Origin: Treponema sp.
GTDB taxonomy: Bacteria > Spirochaetota > Spirochaetia > Treponematales > Breznakiellaceae
Direction: 5' to 3'
DNA length: 33,145 bases
NCBI GenBank assembly: GCA_009782495.1
Contig: WRIX01000016.1
Coordinates: forward strand, 1-33,145
The position numbers and the translations under genes were made by a program. Shown here piece by piece: positions 21,688-31,100 of the stretch (position 1 is its first letter; each line of letters opens with the position of its first letter). The notes beneath the pieces are model-generated. The model worked only from the letters and a program-made list of their open reading frames with translations. It did not search any database and was not told the DNA's origin.

Positions 21688-22452
21688 ATGTTTCAAGGCA
21701 TTATTCGGAAACTCGAAGGGCTGGGAAGGTACTTTTCCTTTCTTGGAGAGCTTTTACGGAGTGTTATAAGGCGTCCTTTTCGTCCCAAACAGTATATTGC
21801 TGAAATTGAACACCTTGGTGTCGATTCTGTACTGATAATCCTGCTTTCAAGCGGCGCTATCGGGGCTATTTTTGCCCTTCAAATGATAGTAATGATGCAA
21901 ATGTTCCAGGCAGAAGTCGGTATCGGAGCAGCGGTGGGTCTGGCAATGGCCAGGGAACTGGCGCCTATCATAACAACCCTTATGCTGATTGCAAAAAACG
22001 GCTCGGCAATGGCTGCGGAATTGGGAACCATGCGGGTTACCGAGCAGATAGATGCCCTGGAATCAATGTCTATCGATCCTGTCCAGTATCTGGTTCTGCC
22101 CAAGGTAATAGCTTCGATGGTGGTTTTCCCGGTTCTTACCCTGTTAGCCAATGTAATCGGCGCCATAGGCTCCTATGTAATTTCAATTTATCTTCATTCC
22201 ATTGATTCGGCAAACTATCTGGACTATATGTTTCATCTGCTTAATCCCAGGGACATAATTGTCGGCATGATAAAAGCCGTTGTTATGGGGTTTATAACCG
22301 CCACGATATGCTGTTTCTACGGCCTTAACACCACTCAGGGGGCAAAGGGCGTGGGGGACAGTGCAACAAAGGCGGTAGTTGCGGCCTCCGTGTCAATTTT
22401 ATTGGCAGACTATGTGCTTAGCACCATGATGCTTGAAGTAATCTACCTATGA
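21688..22452 (+). CDS. mlaE: MlaE-type lipid ABC transporter permease
   Basis: MlaE is the inner-membrane permease of the Mla system, which moves phospholipids between the inner and outer membranes. The 254-aa length and sequence fit the family: an amphipathic N-terminus, then hydrophobic segments, with LLSSGAIGAIFALQM, VGLAMARELAPIITTLMLIAKNGSAMAAELGTMRVTEQIDALESMSIDPVQYLVLPKV and a C-terminal GVGDSATKAVVAASVSILLADYVLS. The central ELGTMRVTEQIDAL segment is the coupling helix region that contacts the ATPase. The first gene of a three-gene operon, it overlaps mlaF by ATGA. The start codon lies just beyond the -10 box. Confidence 0.95.
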   Translation: MFQGIIRKLEGLGRYFSFLGELLRSVIRRPFRPKQYIAEIEHLGVDSVLIILLSSGAIGAIFALQMIVMMQMFQAEVGIGAAVGLAMARELAPIITTLMLIAKNGSAMAAELGTMRVTEQIDALESMSIDPVQYLVLPKVIASMVVFPVLTLLANVIGAIGSYVISIYLHSIDSANYLDYMFHLLNPRDIIVGMIKAVVMGFITATICCFYGLNTTQGAKGVGDSATKAVVAASVSILLADYVLSTMMLEVIYL

Positions 22453-23204
22453 ATGAAGCCATTATACGCACCAAGAACCTTTCCAAAGCCTTTGGAGAAA
22501 ACCATGTTCTCCGTGACATATCGATTGGTATTCCGGAAAAATCGCTGTATGCCGTTATTGGTCAAAGCGGTACCGGCAAAAGCGTATTGATCAAAACCAT
22601 CATTGGGATGATCAAACCCGATAAGGGCAGGATTTGGTATAAAGAAACAGAGCTTACTTCTTTAAACCGGAAAGAATTAATTTCTTTTCGAAACCGCTTC
22701 GGCTATTCTTTTCAGAATGCGGCTCTTTTTGATTCCATGAATGTTGAGGAAAACCTGAGTTTTCCCCTTATTGAAGTTCAGGGGATTAAAAACAAGGCGA
22801 AAATTAAAAAACAGGTGGCTGAACTTCTTGAATGGATTGAACTTCCCGGTATAGAATCAAAAAGGCCGGATGAACTGTCCGGCGGTATGCGAAAACGGGT
22901 GGGTGTTGCACGGGCGCTTATCCTGCACCCGGAAGTACTCTTCTTTGACGAGCCGACTACAGGGCTTGATCCGGTGCTGTCGGAAACAATAAATAACCTG
23001 GTACTGCGGGTTAATAAGGAACTGGGAATAACCTGTGTGATGATCACCCATGATATTTCTGCTGCTTTTAAGTACGCAGACCTGATTGCATTTCTGGATC
23101 AAGGATATATAATTGCAAACGGAACACCCGGGGAATTGGGAAAATCAGAACACCCTATGGTTAAAGACTTTTTAAGAATATCCCTTGGCGGTTTGGAATC
23201 ATGA
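22449..23204 (+). CDS. mlaF: MlaF-type lipid ABC transporter ATPase
   Basis: This 251-aa cytoplasmic ATPase powers the MlaE permease. It has the Walker A motif GQSGTGKS, a Q-loop region (FGYSFQNAALFDSMNVEENL), the signature LSGGMRKRVGVARAL, Walker B VLFFDEPTTGLDP, and a switch histidine in MITHDI. The PxxGLDPV stretch and the MNVEEN segment after the Q loop are characteristic of the MlaF/Ttg2A subfamily. The start overlaps the mlaE stop, and the stop overlaps the mlaD start, both by ATGA, so the three proteins are made in linked amounts. Confidence 0.96.
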   Translation: MNEAIIRTKNLSKAFGENHVLRDISIGIPEKSLYAVIGQSGTGKSVLIKTIIGMIKPDKGRIWYKETELTSLNRKELISFRNRFGYSFQNAALFDSMNVEENLSFPLIEVQGIKNKAKIKKQVAELLEWIELPGIESKRPDELSGGMRKRVGVARALILHPEVLFFDEPTTGLDPVLSETINNLVLRVNKELGITCVMITHDISAAFKYADLIAFLDQGYIIANGTPGELGKSEHPMVKDFLRISLGGLES

Positions 23205-24616
23205 GTATATCACGTTACGTGAAAATAGCCCTTTTCTTTGTTATTGTCGGCGGCTCCGGAATTGGGTTCATGATGATGACCATGGACGGTCTTTCAGCTT
23301 TAAATACAAAGAGCTATGTAGCCGTACTTTCGGACGCTACGGGCCTCTCTACCCGTTCCAAAGTTTATATGGCGGGAGTTACCGTAGGCAAAGTCAGGGA
23401 AATACATCTGGAAGAAACCAATGCCCGGATACGAATAGCCCTGCTTAAAGATGTGGAAGTGCATGAAAATGCCGTTATTTCACGTAAAGCCTCGTCCATA
23501 CTTGGAACTTACATATTAAGCCTTGATCCAGGTACGGAACTAAGTCCCATACTGCCTTCCGGCGGAACTATACAAACAGATACTTCAATGGATATGAACG
23601 CAATAATGGGTTCCGTTTCAGATATAGGAAACCAGGTTTCCGATATACTTGCGGAATTTCAGCAAAACCAAATGGTTCTTTTGGCGCTGTCACTTGAATC
23701 AATTGCATCCATTGCATCCAAGATTGAATCCCGGACAGATGAAGAACTGGATTTAATAACTCAAATTTTGCAAAATGCAGCCCTTATTACGGAAAGAACC
23801 GACAGGATCCTGGAATTCAGCGAAGCCGACATCGGCATTTCTCTGATGGAGATCCGGCTGGCTATTGAAAATATACGCATGATTTCCGATGAAATCGCCC
23901 AGGGACGGGGTAATATCGGCCAGGCGATTTACGACGACCGTCTGTATAATTCACTGTTAAGTACGGTGGAAGAGACAGAAACAGCAATAGTAAAACTCCA
24001 GCGTGTACTGGACGGAGCCGGAGATTTTGTAGACAGGACAAACGGCATAGGACTTCTGGTTGATACACGTGTAAACTACGGCCTTAACAGCAAATATGTC
24101 AGAGCCGGCGCTTCGATCAGGCTGGAACCGGCATCCGGAGATCGCTGGTACCGGGTAGGCATAAATGGCATGCCGGAAGGGATAAGTACCAGGACTGTAA
24201 CTACCACTTCCGGTCCCAGCGGTACTGAAACTGAGGATGTAACCGAAACCAAATACACATATTCTATGGATGTGGAATTGGCGCGCCGTTTTGGCATAGT
24301 AACACTTCGCGGAGGTCTTTTGGAAAGCACTGCAGGCTTTGGGGTTGATATTCAACCAATACCATGGGTTGCGCTTTCCGGTGAACTTTTTAATTTTCGT
24401 ACCGGATATTTGCCAAACCTGAGAGGAACCGCTACAATCTATCCATTCTTTAATCCGGACAAAAACAATCCGTTAAACTGGCTTTACATCCAGGGCGGTG
24501 TCTATAATACATTAAACAAAAACCGTGATATTTTCCTTGGGGGAGGTTTACGATTTACCGACCGTGAAATAAAAGGACTTGCAGGACTGGCACTTACCGC
24601 CGCTGCGGGACAGTAG
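23201..24616 (+). CDS. mlaD: MCE-domain lipid-transfer protein with long C-terminal, barrel-like region
   Basis: A single N-terminal helix (about 7-27) anchors the protein in the inner membrane. An MCE domain follows (about 37-115, YVAVLSDATGLSTRSKVYMAGVTVGKVREIHL...ISRKASSILGTYILSLDPG), the ring-forming module that carries lipid. A helical stretch of about 150 residues (about 130-280) follows. The last 190 residues are rich in alternating hydrophobic/aromatic strands (YVRAGASIRLEP, YRVGINGM, YSMDVELARRFGIVTLRGGL, WVALSGELFNF, LYIQGGVYN, FLGGGLRF), like an outer-membrane beta-barrel. MlaD of E. coli is about 183 aa; this one is 471. Such MCE-barrel fusions, reported in the diderm Veillonella, could span the periplasm alone. 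Confidence 0.88.
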   Translation: MSISRYVKIALFFVIVGGSGIGFMMMTMDGLSALNTKSYVAVLSDATGLSTRSKVYMAGVTVGKVREIHLEETNARIRIALLKDVEVHENAVISRKASSILGTYILSLDPGTELSPILPSGGTIQTDTSMDMNAIMGSVSDIGNQVSDILAEFQQNQMVLLALSLESIASIASKIESRTDEELDLITQILQNAALITERTDRILEFSEADIGISLMEIRLAIENIRMISDEIAQGRGNIGQAIYDDRLYNSLLSTVEETETAIVKLQRVLDGAGDFVDRTNGIGLLVDTRVNYGLNSKYVRAGASIRLEPASGDRWYRVGINGMPEGISTRTVTTTSGPSGTETEDVTETKYTYSMDVELARRFGIVTLRGGLLESTAGFGVDIQPIPWVALSGELFNFRTGYLPNLRGTATIYPFFNPDKNNPLNWLYIQGGVYNTLNKNRDIFLGGGLRFTDREIKGLAGLALTAAAGQ

Positions 24617-24651
24617 CGGAACCGCTTTTAATATTCCATTTATTTTGATAC

Positions 24652-24681
24652 TTGATCATTGCTTGTTTTCTAACCTAATAT
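24652..24681 (+). promoter_or_regulatory. Candidate promoter of the DUF4230-addBA unit
   Basis: TTGATC (24652-24657) and TAATAT (24676-24681) are separated by 18 nt. The ATG at 24691 is 9 nt further, with no ribosome site. Confidence 0.4.
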
Positions 24682-24690
24682 TAAACTGTT

Positions 24691-25356
24691 ATGAAACGTT
24701 TTTTACTCCCGGCTTTTTTAATTGCGGTTATTGTTTTTCTTTTGCTGAAAACCGGTATTCTGCCGGGAGGAAAAAAATTCGGCTTCGGCCTGCTGCCCGA
24801 AATAACCGAAAAATCAGAAGTTTCTGCCCATACTACAGTCAGGGAAGTACTTCCCATAGGTGAATACGCAAGTCTTGCCTATCACTATACTTCGGTTGTT
24901 AAAGATATTAATGCCAAAGACATCAAAGGCTGGACCATTCCATTTACCACAAGAAAATATATCTTTACCTTTGACGGAAGAATAAAGCTGGGTATTGACG
25001 GAAGACAGATCCGTGTGGAAGAGCCGGTACAGGAAGAAGAAGAAAACAATACATCAGCCGCAGCCCCGGATCTGCCTGTAATACGTATTTTTCTTCCCCC
25101 CATAAAAATACTTTCACACGAAGTCCTGGATGATTCCATTGAAATTTTTGACCAGTCGCAGACAATATTCAACGAAATAAAAATTGCGGATGCATTCAGG
25201 GTTACTGCAGAAAGAAAGCATGAACTGGAAAAAAAAGTTATGAACAGTACGGTAGTAAAAGACGCTGAAATATCAACTGAACAGCAGCTTGGCGCATTAA
25301 TTAAATCACTGCCGGGAATAAAAGGACAATACGAGCTTGAATTTGTTTGGCAATAG
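24691..25356 (+). CDS. DUF4230-like membrane-anchored protein
   Basis: A hydrophobic N-terminal segment (KRFLLPAFLIAVIVFLLLKTGIL) serves as signal anchor or uncleaved signal. The rest (about residues 40-221) fits the DUF4230 pattern: EKSEVSAHTTVREVLPIGEYASLAYHYTSVV, RKYIFTFDGRIKLGIDG, PVIRIFLPPIKILSHEVLDDSIEIFDQSQTIFNEI and a helical C-terminal part. The domain's function is unknown. The protein is probably on the periplasmic face. It lies 7 bp upstream of addB and may share its transcript, though no functional link with DNA repair is evident. Assignment is by motif impression only. Confidence 0.7.
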   Translation: MKRFLLPAFLIAVIVFLLLKTGILPGGKKFGFGLLPEITEKSEVSAHTTVREVLPIGEYASLAYHYTSVVKDINAKDIKGWTIPFTTRKYIFTFDGRIKLGIDGRQIRVEEPVQEEEENNTSAAAPDLPVIRIFLPPIKILSHEVLDDSIEIFDQSQTIFNEIKIADAFRVTAERKHELEKKVMNSTVVKDAEISTEQQLGALIKSLPGIKGQYELEFVWQ

Positions 25357-25363
25357 ATAATAC

Positions 25364-28189
25364 ATGAAGTCAGTTTTTGAAACCATTGTCGAAAAAATAA
25401 AAGAAAAATCAGGAACTTTTTTTGTATTTCCTTCGGAAACTGCTGCTTCACTTTGGGCCCGGAAGATTTGTATTCATGGCGAACTGCGTTCTCTTTCTCC
25501 TGAACATTTTCTTGCCTGGGATCGTTTTAAAGAAGAAGCAATCCGTTCCGGAGAAAAAAAACGAAAGCCTGTTTCGGCTTTGATCAGACGGCTTTTTGCG
25601 TATTCCCTGACTCAAAAAAATACAAATGAACCGTTTCTTCAGGCGCTAATCCCTGTCCGGTATGCAGAAAACAGTTTGGTATTTGCCGATTCCATCGCTT
25701 TGTTGTTAAGTTCCCTGAAACGCTGGGAAGAATTGCATACAGCCGGGCATTTTAAAGACGACGATGAAGACAGGGATCTGCGCATCATTAAAACCGGCTA
25801 CACCGCTTTTCTGCAGGAAAACGATCTTTTTGAACCGTCGTGGGAAGAAATGAGCTTTCAGAAAAACGGTAAGAATTATATTATTTTCTTTCCCGAAGCG
25901 ATCGAGGACTTTGAAGAATTTAAAGAACTGCTTAATATTCCGGAAGTTAATCTTTATTCCTGCGAACAAGCAGCATATTTTACAAAAGAAAAACCAACAC
26001 TTAACTTTTTCAACTCAGCACGGACAGAAATCCGCAGCGCTGTTCTGGAGATTCGCCGTCTTAATGATGCTGGACTGCCTTACGAAGAAATAGCCGTGAC
26101 TCTGAGCGATTACAAAAATATTGCGCCTTATATGGAAAGGGAACTAACACTGCATGACATTCCATTTGTCAGCCGTTCCGGTAAAACCCTTGGAGAATAT
26201 CCTATTGGAAAACTTTTTTCCCTTATAAGTGAATGTTCTGCTTCTCTTTTTTCTTTTGACAGTGTAAAACGTCTGCTCCTTGACTGCAGCATACCGTGGA
26301 AAGACCCGGAAAAAAACAAAGCGTTGATTGAATATGGCATTAAGAATCACTGTGTTGCTCCTTTCAGGGATCGTTCCCGTATTGCAGATGCATGGGAAGA
26401 AGGCTTTAAACAAAACCCAAACGATAATTTATCCGCCCGCTACAGACAACTGAAAAAAACTATACAGGCTATGACCGGAGCAAAATCATTCCGGAAGATA
26501 CTGGAACAGTACTACGTTTTCCGGTCTTATCTGGTATATTCAACCGGGGAACCTTTGACCGATGGCTCTCCTGATGCGGAGAACCGCAGCGCCGAAAGCG
26601 ATGCAGTGCTGGCCCGCTGCATTGAAGAACTTACCATATTAATTGAGGCAGAAGAAACATTCCGGCAGCTTGCTGTTGCTGTTCCTTTTAATTTTTATGT
26701 ATCGCATTTAAGGAAGAAAAACTATGTTTACAACAGCAACGAAGGCGGGGTAAATCTTTACGATTATCCTGTAGCGGCAGGCACTCCGTTCGGCTGCCAT
26801 ATACTGTTAAATGCTTCCCAGGCAGCAGTGGTTTTTCAGCACAGACCCCTTCCCTTTCTGCAACCGGACACACGCGCCAGACTTGGCATAACAGACACAG
26901 ACGCCTCGGCAGCAATGTTGTCCCTGTATTCCATTGCTTCCCATAAAAACTATAGCTGCCATACCCGCATCAGCGCTTCGGAAAAAACATTTACCGGGTG
27001 GGCTATACCCCACAGTTTCTTTGCACATAATCAACAAAAAGCCGATCTTGTTACGGGAACAGCCGGCGATATTCACGATCTGTTTAGCACAGAACAGCAA
27101 TGGAGAGCAGGAAGCGCAGAAAAACCGGCGCAATTCTACCCGGTTCAAAAAGAGGGGTTTAAACGGTGGAGTACAATACTGCTGGAACCGCAGCCGATCA
27201 ATTCCGGCGGCCTTTACACCGGCAACGCTGCACAAAAGCTTCGGGAAAAGATTCGCAGTAAAAATACCGGTATAGAAAGCAGTGGCACTGCAGAACTGTC
27301 TGTATCGGCCTCGGATTTAAACGAATTTTTTACCTGCCCGGTAATGTGGCTGTACGGCAGAATTTTCCGCCTGGAAAAATTCGAGTTGGATGCCTCCTTG
27401 CTGGATGCCGAATCGCTGGGGCTTATTTACCATAAAATACTGGAACATCTGTTCGAGCGTATTAAGGATAATCATTCCTGCTTTATAAAAGAAAATCTTG
27501 GCATGTACTTTAACTGGATTGAAGAAATAACCGCCGGTGTTCTGCAAAGTCACGACACTTTCCGCGGGCCGCTGGTTTATCCGCTGCGTCCTTCCCTTGC
27601 TTCGGCAATAAACAGGAAACTCCGCGCCCTTTTAAAAACCGAAGCGCAGTATTTTGACGGCTATGAAGTAAAAGAACTGGAACAGGGCTATAAAGTAATC
27701 CGGGGAAAGCTTCTGCTTAATGGTTACATAGACCGGGTTTGCGAGGGTTCTTTGGGGCCGATGATCATAGACTACAAAACCGGCAGCACTCCTTTACAGA
27801 GTCATTGCCGTTTGAACGAAGAAAACGAACTTCTGGATTTTCAGATTCCCATGTATATCAAGCTGTACGAAGAGGCTGCAGGAGAAAAAGTAAGCAGTGC
27901 ATTATTTGCCAGTATCAACAAAAACGAATTCGTTTCTGTGGTTGGTACATTCGGAAAAAAAGAATATTCCAGAGAACAATATCAAAGCACCATAGACGCC
28001 CTCTGCGGGGCAATAGAAGACTTTGAAACTGCCGTATCAGAATTAAACTTTACCCGTGAAAATACTCACATAAAAACATGCACTAAATGTACTTACAGAA
28101 CCATGTGCCGTTCACAGTATTCCCTTAACCCTTCTGATGATCGCTGCAGCGGAGAATTCCCGGATGAGGAGGAAGAAGATGACTATTGA
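25364..28189 (+). CDS. addB: AddB/RexB-type exonuclease subunit
   Basis: This 941-aa protein is the partner of AddA in the helicase-nuclease that processes double-strand breaks for RecA. The N-terminal two thirds resemble an inactive helicase core (FFVFPSETAASLWARKI, LSPEHFLAWDRF). The C-terminal PD-(D/E)XK nuclease (about 645-925) has YHKILEHLF, GYIDRVCEGSLGPMIIDYKTGS and QIPMYIKLYEE. A cysteine in FFTCPVMWLYG plus CTKCTYRTMC near the end form the iron-sulfur cluster typical of AddB. No ribosome site is seen before the ATG, which lies 7 bp after the previous gene. It overlaps addA by 11 bp. Sequence diverges strongly from Gram-positive AddB, so subfamily naming is tentative. Confidence 0.82.
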   Translation: MKSVFETIVEKIKEKSGTFFVFPSETAASLWARKICIHGELRSLSPEHFLAWDRFKEEAIRSGEKKRKPVSALIRRLFAYSLTQKNTNEPFLQALIPVRYAENSLVFADSIALLLSSLKRWEELHTAGHFKDDDEDRDLRIIKTGYTAFLQENDLFEPSWEEMSFQKNGKNYIIFFPEAIEDFEEFKELLNIPEVNLYSCEQAAYFTKEKPTLNFFNSARTEIRSAVLEIRRLNDAGLPYEEIAVTLSDYKNIAPYMERELTLHDIPFVSRSGKTLGEYPIGKLFSLISECSASLFSFDSVKRLLLDCSIPWKDPEKNKALIEYGIKNHCVAPFRDRSRIADAWEEGFKQNPNDNLSARYRQLKKTIQAMTGAKSFRKILEQYYVFRSYLVYSTGEPLTDGSPDAENRSAESDAVLARCIEELTILIEAEETFRQLAVAVPFNFYVSHLRKKNYVYNSNEGGVNLYDYPVAAGTPFGCHILLNASQAAVVFQHRPLPFLQPDTRARLGITDTDASAAMLSLYSIASHKNYSCHTRISASEKTFTGWAIPHSFFAHNQQKADLVTGTAGDIHDLFSTEQQWRAGSAEKPAQFYPVQKEGFKRWSTILLEPQPINSGGLYTGNAAQKLREKIRSKNTGIESSGTAELSVSASDLNEFFTCPVMWLYGRIFRLEKFELDASLLDAESLGLIYHKILEHLFERIKDNHSCFIKENLGMYFNWIEEITAGVLQSHDTFRGPLVYPLRPSLASAINRKLRALLKTEAQYFDGYEVKELEQGYKVIRGKLLLNGYIDRVCEGSLGPMIIDYKTGSTPLQSHCRLNEENELLDFQIPMYIKLYEEAAGEKVSSALFASINKNEFVSVVGTFGKKEYSREQYQSTIDALCGAIEDFETAVSELNFTRENTHIKTCTKCTYRTMCRSQYSLNPSDDRCSGEFPDEEEEDDY

Positions 28190-31100
28190 AAACCTTCCTT
28201 TTATTCAGGGACTTGATGACGAACAGCGTGCTGCCGTTATTACGGAAGAAGATACTGTCGTCAGCGCCGGAGCAGGTTCGGGGAAAACCAGGGTACTCAG
28301 CGCCCGTTACGGTTATCTTATTATGTCGGGACGATGTGAGGTAGATCAAATTCTTACCATCACCTTTACCAACAAGGCGGCGAATGAAATGTACCGCCGC
28401 ATCTATTCCCTTCTTTCGGAACATGCGTCAGGGAATGAATATGCCCGGAAAGCGGTAGAAAGCTTTCACAAGGCATGGATTTCCACCCTTGATTCATTTT
28501 GTCTGGGTGTAGCCCGTAATGTTTGCAGGCGTTTTGGAATAAGTCCCGGTTTTGAAAGTAACGATATGAGGGTAAAGGAAGAAGCCTGTTCTCTGGCCCT
28601 GCGCTTTGTGCTGGATAAACGGAACGATCCTGCCCTGCAGAGACTTATTGCGGAAAAGAATATACGCCAAACAGCGGACGAACTTTTTGTCCGGTCCGTA
28701 CTGTTCAACAGCACCGTTTCTTCCCCGCTTGATTTTAACCGTTTTGAAAAAATCCAGCGTGAAGAAATATGTAAACAGTGGCGGATTTATGCCAATGCTT
28801 CCGATGAACAAATTGCCTTGATCAAGGAAAAGTACGGAGAACTTCCGGAAACATTAAAACTTCGTGAATATCTTTCTGCAGTACTTCCGGACACAAAAAA
28901 TGCGCCGGAAATAAAACCATTGTTTGCAGATACGGAAGATCCGGAAACTCTGCGGAATGAAATCGTTTTGTTTTTACAATTTATTTTTAAATTAAAAAAC
29001 TGTAAGTTAAACGTCGGTAAAAACGAAACTGCGCTTATTATAAAAGAAGCTGTATTTAAATTAAGAGAGAGCTGTGAACTGCTCCATGCACTGGCAAGTC
29101 AAGCCTTTCAATGGGACATTGTAAAGCAGGTGTTTCCCTTAATCGAAGAATACCAGGAGCTGCTTAACCAAAAAAAAAGGGAAGCGGGTATACTTACCTT
29201 TAGTGACATTGCCCATTTGGCAGTAGACGGCCTCAGACAGCACGAAGACATAAGACAAATGTACCGGAATTCATTCAGGATGATTATGATCGACGAATTC
29301 CAGGACAACAATAGTCTGCAGCGGGATTTGGTAGATCTGCTTGCAGGGCCGGCAAAAGTATTTTATGTGGGAGACGAAAAACAATCCATTTACCGGTTCC
29401 GCGGAGCCGATGTCTCGGTGTTCCGCAGTCTTGTTCAAAACACCGGTCATGCCCTAAGGTTGAACCGGAATTACCGGTCAGAACCTGTGCTGATCAGCGC
29501 GTTTAACCTGATCTTCGGCGGTTACCGCAATAAAGATGATAATGAACCTGAACCGGCAGTATTTCCGCCTGATGGTACAAAAACCGAAAGCTATCAGGCA
29601 ACATACCGTTGGATTAAAAGCAGAGATACCGGCGGCAGCAATAAGCCGCAATTGCATTTTGCCTTTTTTGACACAGGCCGCCGGGACAAGGAAGATTCTT
29701 TAAAAGCGGAAGATCATGAAGCGTATTATATTGCCGCAGAAATCAACAATTTAATTACACAGAAAACCATTGTTTACGACAAAGAGTGCGCGGAAGAACG
29801 AGCCTGCGATTACGGTGATTTTGCCGTACTCCTGCGAAGCTATACCCATCAACACTCTTTGGAACGGGCATTTAAACAATACGGCATTCCTTTTAATGCA
29901 GACAGGCCCGCTTCGCTTTTTAACGAAGCGCCGGTAAACGATCTTTGGGCCTGGTTAAAACTGCTTGTGTATCCCGGCGATCGTATTGCCTACGGCGCCC
30001 TGCTCCGTTCTCCCTTCGTCCGTCTGAGCGAAGACGCATTTACTGTTTGCATGCTTAGCGGCGGAAAACCATTTGACGAATCGCTGGATGAATTATTGCC
30101 GCCTCCGGATCGTTTTCGTTACCAACAGGCACGCAACTGTTACCGGAAACTTCAGGTTGATGCACGGGATTGTTCCGTCAGTTCCCTGATCACAAAGCTC
30201 TGGTACGAAGAAGGTTACCGTAACGAAGTTCTTTGGTCTGCATCAACCCAGGTTTATCTTGACCTCTACGATTTATTTTTCGAGAAAGCCCGTGTTACGG
30301 AAGAACAGGGCGGCTCACTGGTAGATTTTCTGGATTATCTCGAAAGCCTTGCAAATAAAAAAGAAAAACCCGATGATTCGATCCTGTCCGGCGAGGAAAG
30401 CAGCGGCGTAAGGATCATGACAATTCACCGTTCTAAAGGCCTGGAATTTCCCATTGTGTTTGTATACAACTGCGGTAATGCGGAAAAAGTTAATTTGAAC
30501 CGGGGACTGGCGCTTTATTCCGATCGATGGGGAGTTTTTTTAAAACTTCCCCGGCCGGAGGAACTGTCTGAAGCATACTCAGCTTCTGGCGAATGCGATT
30601 ATTTTTACCTTTCGGAAAAGAGTGAACACCGTGACAAAACAGAAGCGGAACTCCGGCGGCTTCTTTATGTTGCCATGACCAGGGCAGAACAGAAACTTTA
30701 TGTTACTGCGGTTATCCCGGCCCAGAACAAGGCTGAACGCGAAGAGTTAAATTACGAAGACAGGGACGGATACGGAAAAGAATATATCATTGAACGGCTG
30801 GAACAGTACAGGAGAAACCCAAATATAGAATCAATGAGTTTCTTAAGGCTTCTTCCTGCTTTAAACGGCAGCAACCCCCTATACACAATCGAAGCAATAG
30901 ACTGCCAAAAACATATTGAACAACCGAAAAAAGCCGCAGAACTTTCTATTGAAGAAGCGGCACGGAAGGCAGCATTGGACTATGAAACCATTCCGGTTGT
31001 TTCTCCGTATTGCCATATTCCGCAGATAATTTATGCCAGCAGCCTGCATACACAACCATTTTCCGAATCACCTGCGTTCTCTGGCAGAATCGACGAACTA

